From positions 1-54,670 of the forward strand of contig JNEM01009956.1 of NCBI GenBank assembly GCA_000697335.1: DNA of 54,670 bases, in the 5' to 3' direction. Origin of the DNA: Conidiobolus incongruus B7586. Taxonomy: Eukaryota > Entomophthoromycota > Entomophthoromycetes > Entomophthorales > Conidiobolaceae. The notes under the pieces were generated by a model. That model was not told the DNA's origin. It saw only the letters and a list, made by a program, of their open reading frames with translations, and ran no database searches. The first letter of the stretch is position 1. Every line of letters begins with the position of its first letter. Positions 45,897 to 54,670 of the stretch are shown here, in pieces. Made by a program: the position numbers and the translations under genes.

Positions 45897-48235
45897 ATGA
45901 GCTATCCAAAAGCTATACTATCTCAATTAACAGATTTAGACGACAATGAATTAGACGAACAGGCTGGAGTTTTTAATTATACAAAAAAGAGTGCCCCATC
46001 CTCTCCAAAAGCCTTTTTTAATCCGGCTGCCGTATTTCTAGATATTCCTGACTATAGAGAATCTGTTGACCCTTCAAAAAGATTTGTGAATAATTTAGGC
46101 TTATCAGATAATGAATCCAGAGCTACCCCTTTAGTTACACCAGAAGAGACTGGGACTCCTTCAGAGTATCCTAAGCCCAAATTTAAAAAACCCACTCATT
46201 CAAAACCCAACCAGTCTCAACCTTCCGAGCGAACACTAGAGGTTGAAACTTCCCAATTTGAAGAAGGAAATGATACATCTGTAATTTAATTTATTTATAA
46301 TTAATTTATAACGATTTGAATACATTTCTATTTAGGGTAAAGTCAGACCTCCAAGTCGAAACAGAAATAGGCCTGCTGTAAAAAATCACCGAATGTCACA
46401 GCTTAAGCCCTCTTTTTCGGGAGGAAAGTATCAAAATTCTCGTTCGAGAAATGATACTGATTCTGAAGATGATGGTTCTCCAGACCAAGAAGAGTTCATG
46501 TATCGAGGTGGAACACCCAGAGCTAGTAAACCAAGCAGTCCATCTCAAGATTATCGGGATTATTTTAGTAGACGCGATGATGGTTATGGTGATACTGAAG
46601 ATAGTGAAGGATATTACTCCTCGCAACATTATAATTATTATCAACCAAGCCATAAACAAAAAACTTATAAGAAGCAACTTAAAAACAAAAATTTAAATCA
46701 TGTATCAGTACCAATGGGCTTCCCAGATTCAAGCTCACAGAATCCAAATGTTAACTTGTATTATTCAAATCGCCGAAATCCTCCAAAATTTTCAAGCGAT
46801 GAGACATCTTATAAATGGTCCCGATATAGGTCAAATCACCAGCCTACTCTTTCTTTCCAACCTAATAACGGATATCGGGTATTTTCCAATCAAGCGTTTT
46901 TGAATGATTGGGATTCAGACGATGAGCAAATGCCATTATTTTGGAATATGCCTCAAAGACATGGATATACTAGATATCATCACCAGAAAGGAATATTGGC
47001 CGATCTTTCGATTTCCTTGTTACTATTTATTATCGTAATTGGCTCCCTTACGCTGGCCTTTTTCTCGGTTTCAACAGTCCCATTAACTGATTTACAAGTT
47101 GTGAATATTAATGGTATTATTGCTTCAGAAAAGGACTTGACTTTTAATCTACATCTAAAAGCTACCAATTGGAATATATTTGCTATCACAGTTTCTGAGC
47201 CAATTCTTTATATCCATGCCACACCTATCAAACCAAAATTACCACCTCCTACTTCTGATCCTCCGAAAGAACCTGAGCCAACGTCTACAAATCCTCCTGA
47301 ACCAACGAAGACCGAGCATCCTAACCCTACTGATACAAAAGATCCACAACCAGAACCCACCACTACAGACCCCAAGCCTACTAAAACAGACGAACCTGAA
47401 CCGACTACTACCAAGGACCCTAATCCCACTAGCACAACTGAGCCTAAACCTACCTCCACTGAAAATCCAAAGCCTACCAAAACAAAAGTTCCTGAACCTA
47501 CAACTACTAATGATTCTATTCCCCCCAATCCAAAGGTTCCTCAGCCTACATCTCCTGAAGAGCCCAATCCCACTGCTACAACTAAAACTAGCACTGAAAC
47601 TACGGCACCAGATTCACCAACCACTACCACTTCCAAAAAATATCCCCCTACTAAGACAAATCCAGATACTACTAAGCCGCCTCTTCCTACTGAACACTCA
47701 GAAACAATTCCAAATCCATCTAAATTACCAACTATGATCAACCAACCATCAAGTTCTAACGACAGTTTAGATTTTAATCAAATTTTTCATTTTACAATTG
47801 ATGGAGGTAAGATAAAATATATTGCCAATAGTTTACCAACGCATAACCTATATTTAGCACCAATTCCAGAACTATTGGGAGAAGTACGCAAGTTCGATAC
47901 TCCTTTAGTGTTTTCAGGTGGGTTATTTAATCGAGGAAAGGAGAAATCTGCCAATGTTCTCATAAGGATTAGTATCCCATCAGATGGAAAAGATTCAAAC
48001 GTTACATCCAAATGGTAAGCAAATGATACTATACTTTAAAATATCATACTAACCATATATATATTTAATTAGGCCATCTATTATGAAGGGTATTTATGAC
48101 TTACAAGTCATGGGAACCATCCAGTATAAGATGCTCTTTTCAAGTGATGCTCAGACAATCTGTGCTATTCAAAGAATTAAAGGTAGTCAAATCGATCCCA
48201 AATCCGATTTAATAATTTGTTCACAAGATAATTAA
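45897..48235 (+). CDS. VAC7: Vac7-like vacuolar membrane protein with Pro/Thr repeat insertion
   Basis: Vac7 activates Fab1 to make PI(3,5)P2 on the vacuole. Three exons (45897-46280, 46336-48014, 48073-48235) give 741 residues. The cytosolic N-terminal half is disordered. A single TM helix lies at about 351-371 (ISLLLFIIVIGSLTLAFF), followed by the family segment VPLTDLQVVNINGIIASEKD and LTFNLHLKATNWNIFAITV. The luminal LEA-like domain then resumes with KFDTPLVFSGGLFNRGKEKS and YDLQVMGTIQYKMLFSS. Between these two halves (about 425-597) sits a long run of Pro/Thr/Glu/Lys repeats (EPTTTDPKPTKT-like units), reminiscent of O-glycosylated stalks. That insertion is unusual for the family. A related alternative is Tag1, which shares this fold; the TM position and order favour Vac7. 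Confidence 0.8.
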
Positions 48236-49913
48236 TTTTTTGTAAATTCAATAAAACTCATTTTAATTTATTATATTAGTTAGTCTCTAATTATTTATAT
48301 TATCTATATATTGAATTATATAGACATTAAAGCTGTATTTTGAATGTTGAAAACATTTTGATATTATTCGTTTGCTTGATAATATAAGCACATACCGAAC
48401 ATATTATTGATATGATTAGCGTAATATACTCTCTTTAAATAACGAAGCAAACCAACAATGTATGATCATTAAATAAAATTATTCAAATTAGTTTTGAATT
48501 CTAGATATTAATCGTTTATATAGTATTTAATCTAAGTTTTAAAATGATGACCCAATGTAAAACTTGATAGTATACACAAAATTATTAAATATTATTTTAT
48601 ACTTAATAATATTTGATTCATACATCCTTAAATATTTGAATTTTTATGAAATATTAGTATTTAAGGAATTGCATCAAGATGATGGTTTATCCTAATCACC
48701 ATTAAGTGATTAATATGCTTTGCATAATTTTAATTCTTTCCTCAAGTTATGAAAGGTTGAGTAATATTTATGATCTTCAGTTTTTTATTTGCACACAAAT
48801 CAAAAATATTTTCAATATAAAATTTCATCTTGATAATTTTAAAATTATTAATCTTTATTGGAAAATATAATTTTAATTTTTATAACATAATCAATTATAA
48901 TCCGTGAATATATTTTAAAAATATTAAATATTCTTATTATTTTGATTTTAATGCATTGAAAAGCATATTGGCTAATAGTGATATTATATACTGATTGATT
49001 AAAATATCAAAAGGAAATTAACCAATGATGTATCAGATAATGAGTAATATGATTATTTGATTATTTTTATAGTATCCAGTCATATGTAATTAAGAGTAAT
49101 ATCCTTGCTATTTTTTTAAAAAATCCTAAATAATAATTTATTATAAAAAATGGTCACAATGAGTTTAAAATAATCATTTTTTTAAATTAGTACTATACTT
49201 TGACAAAACAGTATTTGATATAACCTTTAAAATCAATAGTATTGATTTTTTTCAAATTGATCCAACTTTTTAATCGCAACTTTTTCATGTATAATAACCG
49301 ATAAATGATTATAATTTAATTGAATATTAACTTTGAATACAAATATTGTAATTATATTCAACACTTTTAAAATCATATTTAATGCTAGTAAAGTAATTAT
49401 GATTTTTATGATTTAATTATTCATTATAATGATTAAATAATAAATAATTGATTATCAATTTTGATTAATAAGCGAATATTAAAATATTATTAAATGTAAG
49501 TAAACTTAGATAATTGAAATTATTTCATAATATATCATAATATTAATCAATTATTACATTATTTCAATATCTTTAAAATACCTATATACATATATATATT
49601 TAATATTAGCTGAGAAGATAAATAAATATTTAATCAATTTCCATACTCAATGTGAACGAAAATTTAATAAATTTGTTTATTAAATTAATATCATGGGATA
49701 ATTTGTTAGATTAATAATAGGTCTCCACACTATCTTCTCTTATACTGTTTTTATTAAATAACATATACAACTGCATAATATATCAATTTTGAAATAGTTC
49801 TAAAATTATTATATTCAAAAAATATTATTGTAAGCCGGGGATATAATTACCACATTATAATACATATTGCTAATATAACATAATTAAGTTTGAAATCTTT
49901 CCCCACGTTTCCA
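48236..49913. other. Intergenic, AT-rich, 1.7 kb
   Basis: Lies between the VAC7-like stop and the TRAF7-like start. AT-rich throughout; no supported feature. Confidence 0.55.
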
Positions 49914-52003
49914 ATGATGGCAATGTCTACTAGTGAGTTTCTGTTTGTCAGTAAACCTTCAGATTCTCTTATTTGTCCGATGTAAATAGGCCATTATTAA
50001 ATAGTAGCTACTGGAATTAACCTATTTATTTTTAGTTGCCAAGACATATATCAAGACCCTGTGATCACACATCGATGCCACCATTCGTATTGCTCATTTT
50101 GTATTCACCAGAGCATTGAAAGGGAACCTTGCTGCCCCCTATGTCGCTGTAGACTAAGTGACCAAGGTAATTATTAAAATTATTCAAAATTGAGTTCCAC
50201 TAATATGCCTTCAATTTAGATCTCCACCCAAACCTTGCATTAGCTAGCTTAATAAATGAATTACCCGTTTATTGTAAACATAAATCAGCAGGTTGTCAAG
50301 CTATTGTCCGACTGGATTCTTTAAATTTCCATCTCAAAAATTGCTCTTTTGCACCTAATTCGTGTATTCATAGCCAATATGGATGCTCTTTCATTGGTAA
50401 TTGTTCATTTAACGATGATTAGAATATGTACTAAAATTTGTCTTAGGATCTGAAAATGAATTAAATGAGCATTTACAAAGTTGTCCATTTGAAATGATTA
50501 AAGGTTTTATTCAATATACTCAAGATAAAATATTACAATTAGAAAATCAAATTAATGTAGTTAAATATCTATATCGATTATTCAATATATTCACTGTTTA
50601 TAAAAATAGGATCAACAATTGGTCATTGAAGAATTGAAATCTGGTTCTAAATTTATTGAAAATGTATATTGTATCCATTATAATTAATGCTACTTGTTCT
50701 AATTACATCATATTAGAATCATTTAACAGAACAATTAAATGGAGTTGATCATACTGCTAGAAATATTGCAAGTAGCTCCCAAGCCATAGAAGAAGTTGAA
50801 TCCGTAACCATATTTATAATTTTTTATTTTAATTTCTCATCAACTAACATATTTAAAAGTCTTTTCCATATGGTTCAATAACTTGTAAATACACCTTGAA
50901 TGATAGTGCTAGTGGTATTACCTCTTTAGCTTATAGTAATCATTTATTATTCTCTGGTTCTCACGATGGTACTACAAAGGTAATAACGATCATTGAAAAT
51001 AAAGTCAATATACTGAATTTGCTTTTAATAGATATTTGATACTCAAACCGAGACATTTATTTGGGAGAATAAAGCTCACAGTACTTCAGTTTGGGCTGTA
51101 GCAGCTTTTCAAGATGATCAGAGATTTTTTAGTGCTGGATCAGATGGTTTAATCAAGGTTTAATTTTTGCTCTTGTTTGATAATCAATATATATTTAACC
51201 AATTCTGATAGGCTTGGGATTGGACAGATTCTAATACACAGACAGCTCATGAGCTTGATCAACACGATGGCAAAGTCTACGCTTTGTTATGTAGATTTGG
51301 AAAGTTGTTCTCAGGATCTTCTGATAAAACTATCAAAGTAATATTAACCATTTTATATATATTACATCTACTAATCAATCAGGACAGATTTGGGACCCTA
51401 GAACATTGCAGTGGAATGCAACTTTAGAAGGTCACACAGATAATATCAATTCATTGATCCCTCTCCGTAATGGAAGAATCATTAGTGCATCTAGTGATAA
51501 AACTATTAGAGTATATATACTCATTTCATATTCAAAATATAATACTAATAGCATGTATTTTTGAACAGATTTGGGACGTCTCAGCTCAAACTTGCATTCA
51601 CACCATTCAAGCTGAAGATTCTGAAATTTTAGATTGTGCAGTCAGTCAGGACAATAAATATTTGTATGCATCAACCTATGATGCCAATATTCACGTCTAT
51701 AATTTGGAAGACTACTCTCATGAAACAACGCTACATGGGCATAATTGGGAAGTTTGGCAATTGGAATGCTCTGAGGATATATTATTCTCTGCTAGTTTTG
51801 ATCATACTGTTAAGCGCTGGGATCCTAGAAATTGGCAATGTACTGCAACTTTAACAGGTCACAAAGGTTTTGTTCATGCAATGACCTTGGGTGATAAAGA
51901 GTTATTCACGGGTTGTGCCGACAGAACGATTAAGGTATCTTTATATTTATTATCAAATAATGTATTTTGTCTGATCATAACATTTATTTAGATGTGGAGT
52001 TAG
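49914..52003 (+). CDS. TRAF7-like RING / TRAF zinc finger / WD40 protein
   Basis: A probable E3 ubiquitin ligase. About eleven short exons join in phase from the ATG at 49914 to the TAG at 52001-52003 (terminal exon only MWS). Domains in order: a C3HC4 RING (LICPICQDIYQDPVITHRC, CHHSYCSFCI, CCPLCRCRL); a TRAF-type zinc finger (YCKHKSAGCQAIV, HLKNCSFAPNSCIHSQYGC, HLQSCPFEMIKG); a coiled coil (QDKILQLENQINDQQLVIEE); and seven WD repeats (LFSGSHDGTTK, FFSAGSDGLIK, LFSGSSDKTIK, IISASSDKTIR, LYASTYDANIHVY, LFSASFDHTVKRW, LFTGCADRTIK). This architecture is that of animal TRAF7. Introns fall at the repeat ends. Substrates and partners are not evident from the sequence. Confidence 0.9.
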
Positions 52004-52353
52004 ATTATTTTACTAATTAGTTATAATTATTATTCGAGTTTTCCTTTTAACTGTTTTAAATAATAAGATCATTCTTTGGTAATGAGACCAAATCTCACTG
52101 ATTTTTTAACATTAAAAAATAAATTAAATATTCAAATTCTGATTTAGAATATTGTATAATGATAAATTCAAACTCAGACTGTATTAAACTTTATAATAAT
52201 GCAATTCGATCAATAGAGCAATATTCAAATTACATTAGAATTTAAAATGTTAAATTTCATTATATTAATATAATTGATTGAAATTTGATATTTAATGATT
52301 TATAAAATATATGTTTTACAAATTAATAAATTTTTTAATATACAATTTATTTT
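52004..52353. other. Convergent 3' intergenic region
   Basis: About 350 AT-rich bases between the convergent TRAF7-like and expansin-like genes, presumably containing both 3' ends. No specific signal beyond A/T-rich runs. Confidence 0.5.
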
Positions 52354-53061
52354 TTAATGGCGTGAATACTTTGACTTATGTTGAATATGGCTTTTCTTTG
52401 CAGTTTCAACTTTGTCAAATTGAAATGTTCCTTGAAAATCTTGATTTAACTGAACAGGAACTTTAGGCTCAATTTTGACTTGGTCAAAAATACTTGTAAT
52501 TCTTAATTCAGCTGTATTTCCAGGGATGCTAATACCCCCAAATTGATTTCGAGCATATCTAGTGAGTGGGATGTAAAAGTCGCTCACCTTTATTTCGATC
52601 ATTTTAATAGGTACTGCAGCATCCATAATCACCAATCGGTATAATTTAGAATCTGGAGCAGGTATCCAACGATATATAATATTCCCTTGAATTTTACATG
52701 GGACATACTTCCATAAAATTGGAATCATCCCCTGAGCAGTATCACCAATTGCATTAAACGAACCCGTATCCAATACAATCTCATTTTCAGGACATCCCGC
52801 ACATAAATCAACAATCGCCATTTCGATGCTCTGCAAAGTCCTTGGATTTTTAGCTAAAATACAAGCACCACAGCTTTGCGAATTTCTAAAATGACTGGGA
52901 CCAATGGCTACATAGTGAGGATAATAAGAATTAGGGAAATTACATGTTGTTTGGTTTAAGTAATAAGAATTGAACCGAGCTTGGGATTCATACCATTCAC
53001 CAGCTTGAAAACCTGATATCAAGTATATCAGAAGTAAAATTAAATAATTGTATATTATCAT
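52354..53061 (-). CDS. Secreted expansin-like protein (double-psi beta-barrel)
   Basis: Expansin-like proteins loosen polysaccharide networks without hydrolysis. The ATG at 53061 starts MIIYNYLILLLIYLISGFQA, a clear signal peptide; the frame is open one codon further upstream but without an ATG. The single exon encodes 235 residues. The N-terminal DPBB domain contains QTTCNFPNSYYPHYVAIG, SQSCGACILAKNP, IVDLCAGCPENEIVLDTGSF and AIGDTAQGMIPILWKYVPC. The DLCxGC and xLD patterns are the family hallmark, as in bacterial EXLX1. The second, carbohydrate-binding-like domain reads LYRLVIMDAAVPIKMIEIKV and GGISIPGNTAELRITSIFD. The tail is basic and His/Lys-rich (KSHIQHKSKYSRH). Similar two-domain proteins occur in fungi (swollenin/loosenin relatives). 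Substrate is unknown. Confidence 0.88.
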   Translation of the reverse strand: MIIYNYLILLLIYLISGFQAGEWYESQARFNSYYLNQTTCNFPNSYYPHYVAIGPSHFRNSQSCGACILAKNPRTLQSIEMAIVDLCAGCPENEIVLDTGSFNAIGDTAQGMIPILWKYVPCKIQGNIIYRWIPAPDSKLYRLVIMDAAVPIKMIEIKVSDFYIPLTRYARNQFGGISIPGNTAELRITSIFDQVKIEPKVPVQLNQDFQGTFQFDKVETAKKSHIQHKSKYSRH

Positions 53062-53417
53062 CAATTAATTTCAAACTTATATCTTTAAAAACACGACGAA
53101 AAATACCAAACTACACATTTATATATCATTAATATTTGAAACAAAATAGTAATTTGAAAAAAACCCAATTCAATATTAATAAATTTCCGTTAATATTATT
53201 GAAACCAATTTTTGTTGGATGAAATTCTTCATTTCAAAATTTATTTATATAAAATTGTTTGATTTTCAATTTTGTAAAAAATGAATGTTATATTTCTAAT
53301 TTTAGAATTTAGTAGAGAATGAATTTAAAAAATATTAAATTATTACATTAAATCTCGTCATGTGAATAAGAATATTATAAAAAAATATAATTAGATTGTA
53401 ATAAAAAGAATAAAAAT
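53062..53417. other. Intergenic, AT-rich
   Basis: About 355 bases between the expansin-like gene start and the tRNA-Gly 3' end. A T-rich run on the minus strand immediately after the tRNA (53388-53417) can serve as the RNA polymerase III terminator. Otherwise featureless. Confidence 0.5.
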
Positions 53418-53489
53418 TGCGCCAGCTGGGAATCGAACCCAGACCACTTGCTTGGAAGGCGAGTATTCTAACCATTATACTACTGGCGC
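53418..53489 (-). tRNA. tRNA-Gly (anticodon TCC)
   Basis: A 72-base cloverleaf. The acceptor stem is GCGCCAG/CTGGCGC, all seven pairs matching, with discriminator A. D arm: GTATAATGGTTAGAATAC. Anticodon loop: CTTCCAA with anticodon TCC. T arm: CTGGGTTCGATTCCCAG, fully paired. A and B boxes are intact and there is no intron. The anticodon stem CTCGC/GCAAG has one C-A mismatch at its middle pair, where G is usual. CCA is not encoded, as expected for a nuclear gene. Confidence 0.96.
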
Positions 53490-53692
53490 TTGTACGATGT
53501 GGAGAAAAAGCATAATTAAATCATATACGAATGATTTCACAATACCATAATTTGTGTTTTTTGTTTTTTTATATCCACAATTATTTAAGTTTTTCATTCA
53601 TTACAACATCATTTACACCATCAGGGAATTTATTCCTAATAGATTTTATACACTAAATTATTATATAATAATTATTATTACTATTAAACATA

Positions 53693-54670
53693 ATGGCTGG
53701 AGGTGCTAAAGCTAAGCGTGCTGCTAAGGGAAGTAAAAAGAATTCTGGAACTAGCACTCCTACTGAAAGTTCTAACCCCGTTCCCGAACTTAAAAAATTA
53801 ACTTTAAACTATGACCGTAGTGCTACTGGTGTTTTAGCCTCCCAAGAAAATTCTAGAGATATTAAAATTGAATCATTTACTCTATCTTTCCACGGAAGAT
53901 TATTAGTTTCTAATGCTACCATCGAACTTAACTTTGGTCGTCGTTATGGTTTGATCGGTGCCAATGGTAGTGGTAAATCCACCTTTCTACAATGTCTCGC
54001 TGCTCGCGAAGTTCCCATTCCCGAACACACCGATATTTATTTGTTAAACGAGGAAGCTCCCGCTACTGATATGACCGCCGTGGAATATGTAATTGATTCT
54101 GCCGAAAAGGAAATTGCTAGACTTGAAGCTCAAATTGAAGATATTTTAGCTGAAGATGGTGGAGCTGAAAACCCCTTATTAGATGATATTTATGAACGTA
54201 TTGAAGAACTTGATCCCAGTACTTTTGAATCTCGCGCCGCTGTCCTTTTGAACGGTTTAGGTTTCGATGCCAAAAGTATGCAAAAGAAGACTAAGGATAT
54301 GTCCGGTGGGTGGAGAATGAGAGTTTCATTGGCTAAGGCTTTATTCTGTAAACCCACTTTATTGCTTTTAGATGAACCCACCAATCACTTGGATTTGGAA
54401 GCCTGTGTCTGGTTAGAAGAATACCTTAAGACCTACAAGCGTATCTTGGTTGTCGTTTCTCACTCTCAAGATTTCTTAAATGGTGTATGTACCAATATCA
54501 TGCATTTGACTCACTTGAAGACTTTAGTCTACTATGGTGGTAACTATGATACATTTGTCAAGACTAAGGCCGAAAACGAAGTCAATCAAATGAAGGCCTA
54601 CAACAAACAACAAGCTGAAATTGAACATATCAAGAAATTCGTTGCTTCTGCCGGTACTTACGCCAACTTG
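53693..54670 (+). CDS. ARB1: ARB1/ABCF2 ATPase for ribosome biogenesis (C-terminal part beyond window)
   Basis: Arb1 is a soluble twin-ATPase of the ABCF class needed for 40S and 60S maturation. The ATG at 53693-53695 gives MAGGAKAKRAAKGSKKNSG, a basic tail typical of ABCF proteins. The first ATPase domain follows with IKIESFTLSFHGRLLVSN, Walker A IGANGSGKSTFL, Q-loop LLNEEAPATDMTAVEYV (close to the Arb1 LxxExxxSD pattern), signature DMSGGWRMRVSLAKAL, Walker B LLLLDEPTNHLDLE and switch VVVSHSQDFLN. The window ends in the inter-domain linker (KKFVASAGTYANL), so about half the protein is missing. There is no intron so far and the coding GC is high, fitting strong expression. Gcn20 and New1 are less likely because the N-terminus is short and the linker matches ABCF2. 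Confidence 0.93.
   Translation, partial: MAGGAKAKRAAKGSKKNSGTSTPTESSNPVPELKKLTLNYDRSATGVLASQENSRDIKIESFTLSFHGRLLVSNATIELNFGRRYGLIGANGSGKSTFLQCLAAREVPIPEHTDIYLLNEEAPATDMTAVEYVIDSAEKEIARLEAQIEDILAEDGGAENPLLDDIYERIEELDPSTFESRAAVLLNGLGFDAKSMQKKTKDMSGGWRMRVSLAKALFCKPTLLLLDEPTNHLDLEACVWLEEYLKTYKRILVVVSHSQDFLNGVCTNIMHLTHLKTLVYYGGNYDTFVKTKAENEVNQMKAYNKQQAEIEHIKKFVASAGTYANL

Noticed and set aside
47208-47741. Minus-strand frames opposite the Pro/Thr repeats, rich in Val and Gly.
   Set aside because: These are shadows of the repetitive coding strand of the VAC7-like gene.
49830-49860. A GC-containing string (AAGCCGGGGATAT) just before the TRAF7-like gene, considered as a tRNA or element end.
   Set aside because: No cloverleaf, no inverted partner and no repeat found nearby.

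Overview
The window reads as nuclear DNA of an AT-rich, intron-dense fungus. Genes carry many short introns (about 40-80 bases, usually GTAA/GTAT...TAG). Several products are typical of fungi: an Atg26-type sterol glucosyltransferase with GRAM and PH domains, a Vac7-like vacuolar protein, a PNRC/Edc1-like decapping protein and Sac3. A voltage-gated proton channel, a TRAF7-like RING/WD40 protein and an expansin-like protein, together with the base composition, suggest an early-diverging lineage (entomophthoralean/Conidiobolus-like). That placement is inference; no marker was compared against a database.

Layout, left to right. 1-3632 (-): ATG26-like gene cut by the window edge. 6014-8913 (-): ABCG half-transporter with a cysteine-rich ectodomain. 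10154-10363 (-): 69-residue microprotein. 10881-11619 (-): TenA-family thiamin salvage enzyme. 12354-14424 (-): pyruvate dehydrogenase E2. 15906-19855 (-): decayed valyl-tRNA synthetase with stops and frameshifts. 20064-20416: GC-rich segment bounded by inverted repeats. 20680-21955 (-): CIA1. 22343-23002 (-): ERV14/cornichon. 24013-27986 (-): SAC3. 29031-29094: tRNA-Asp relic. 29451-31031 (-): RED/IK splicing factor. 31962-33227 (+): Hv1-type proton channel. 33757-33963 (-): second microprotein, apparently a paralogue of the first. 34034-34974: GC-rich patches with relic reading frames. 35789-36127 (+): DUF962/Mpo1-like protein. 36444-37332 (+): Maf-like pyrophosphatase with a disordered 5' part. 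37600-39180 (+): FIST-domain protein. 42234-42878 (+): PNRC-like protein. 45897-48235 (+): VAC7-like. 49914-52003 (+): TRAF7-like. 52354-53061 (-): expansin-like. 53418-53489 (-): tRNA-Gly(TCC). 53693-end (+): ARB1, cut by the right edge.

The genes are a mixed housekeeping set (mRNA processing and export, ribosome biogenesis, mitochondrial carbon entry, Fe-S assembly, vesicle cargo export, vacuole lipid signalling) with no obvious pathway cluster. PDH E2, TenA, ARB1 and the two microproteins have visibly higher GC coding sequence than the flanking DNA.

The most interesting signals are the pair of unrecognised 68-69-residue proteins with a gap-free shared core; the valyl-tRNA synthetase pseudogene, whose lesions look like C-to-T/G-to-A transitions; the histidine-rich S3-S4 insertion of the proton channel; and isolated GC-rich islands, one flanked by inverted repeats.
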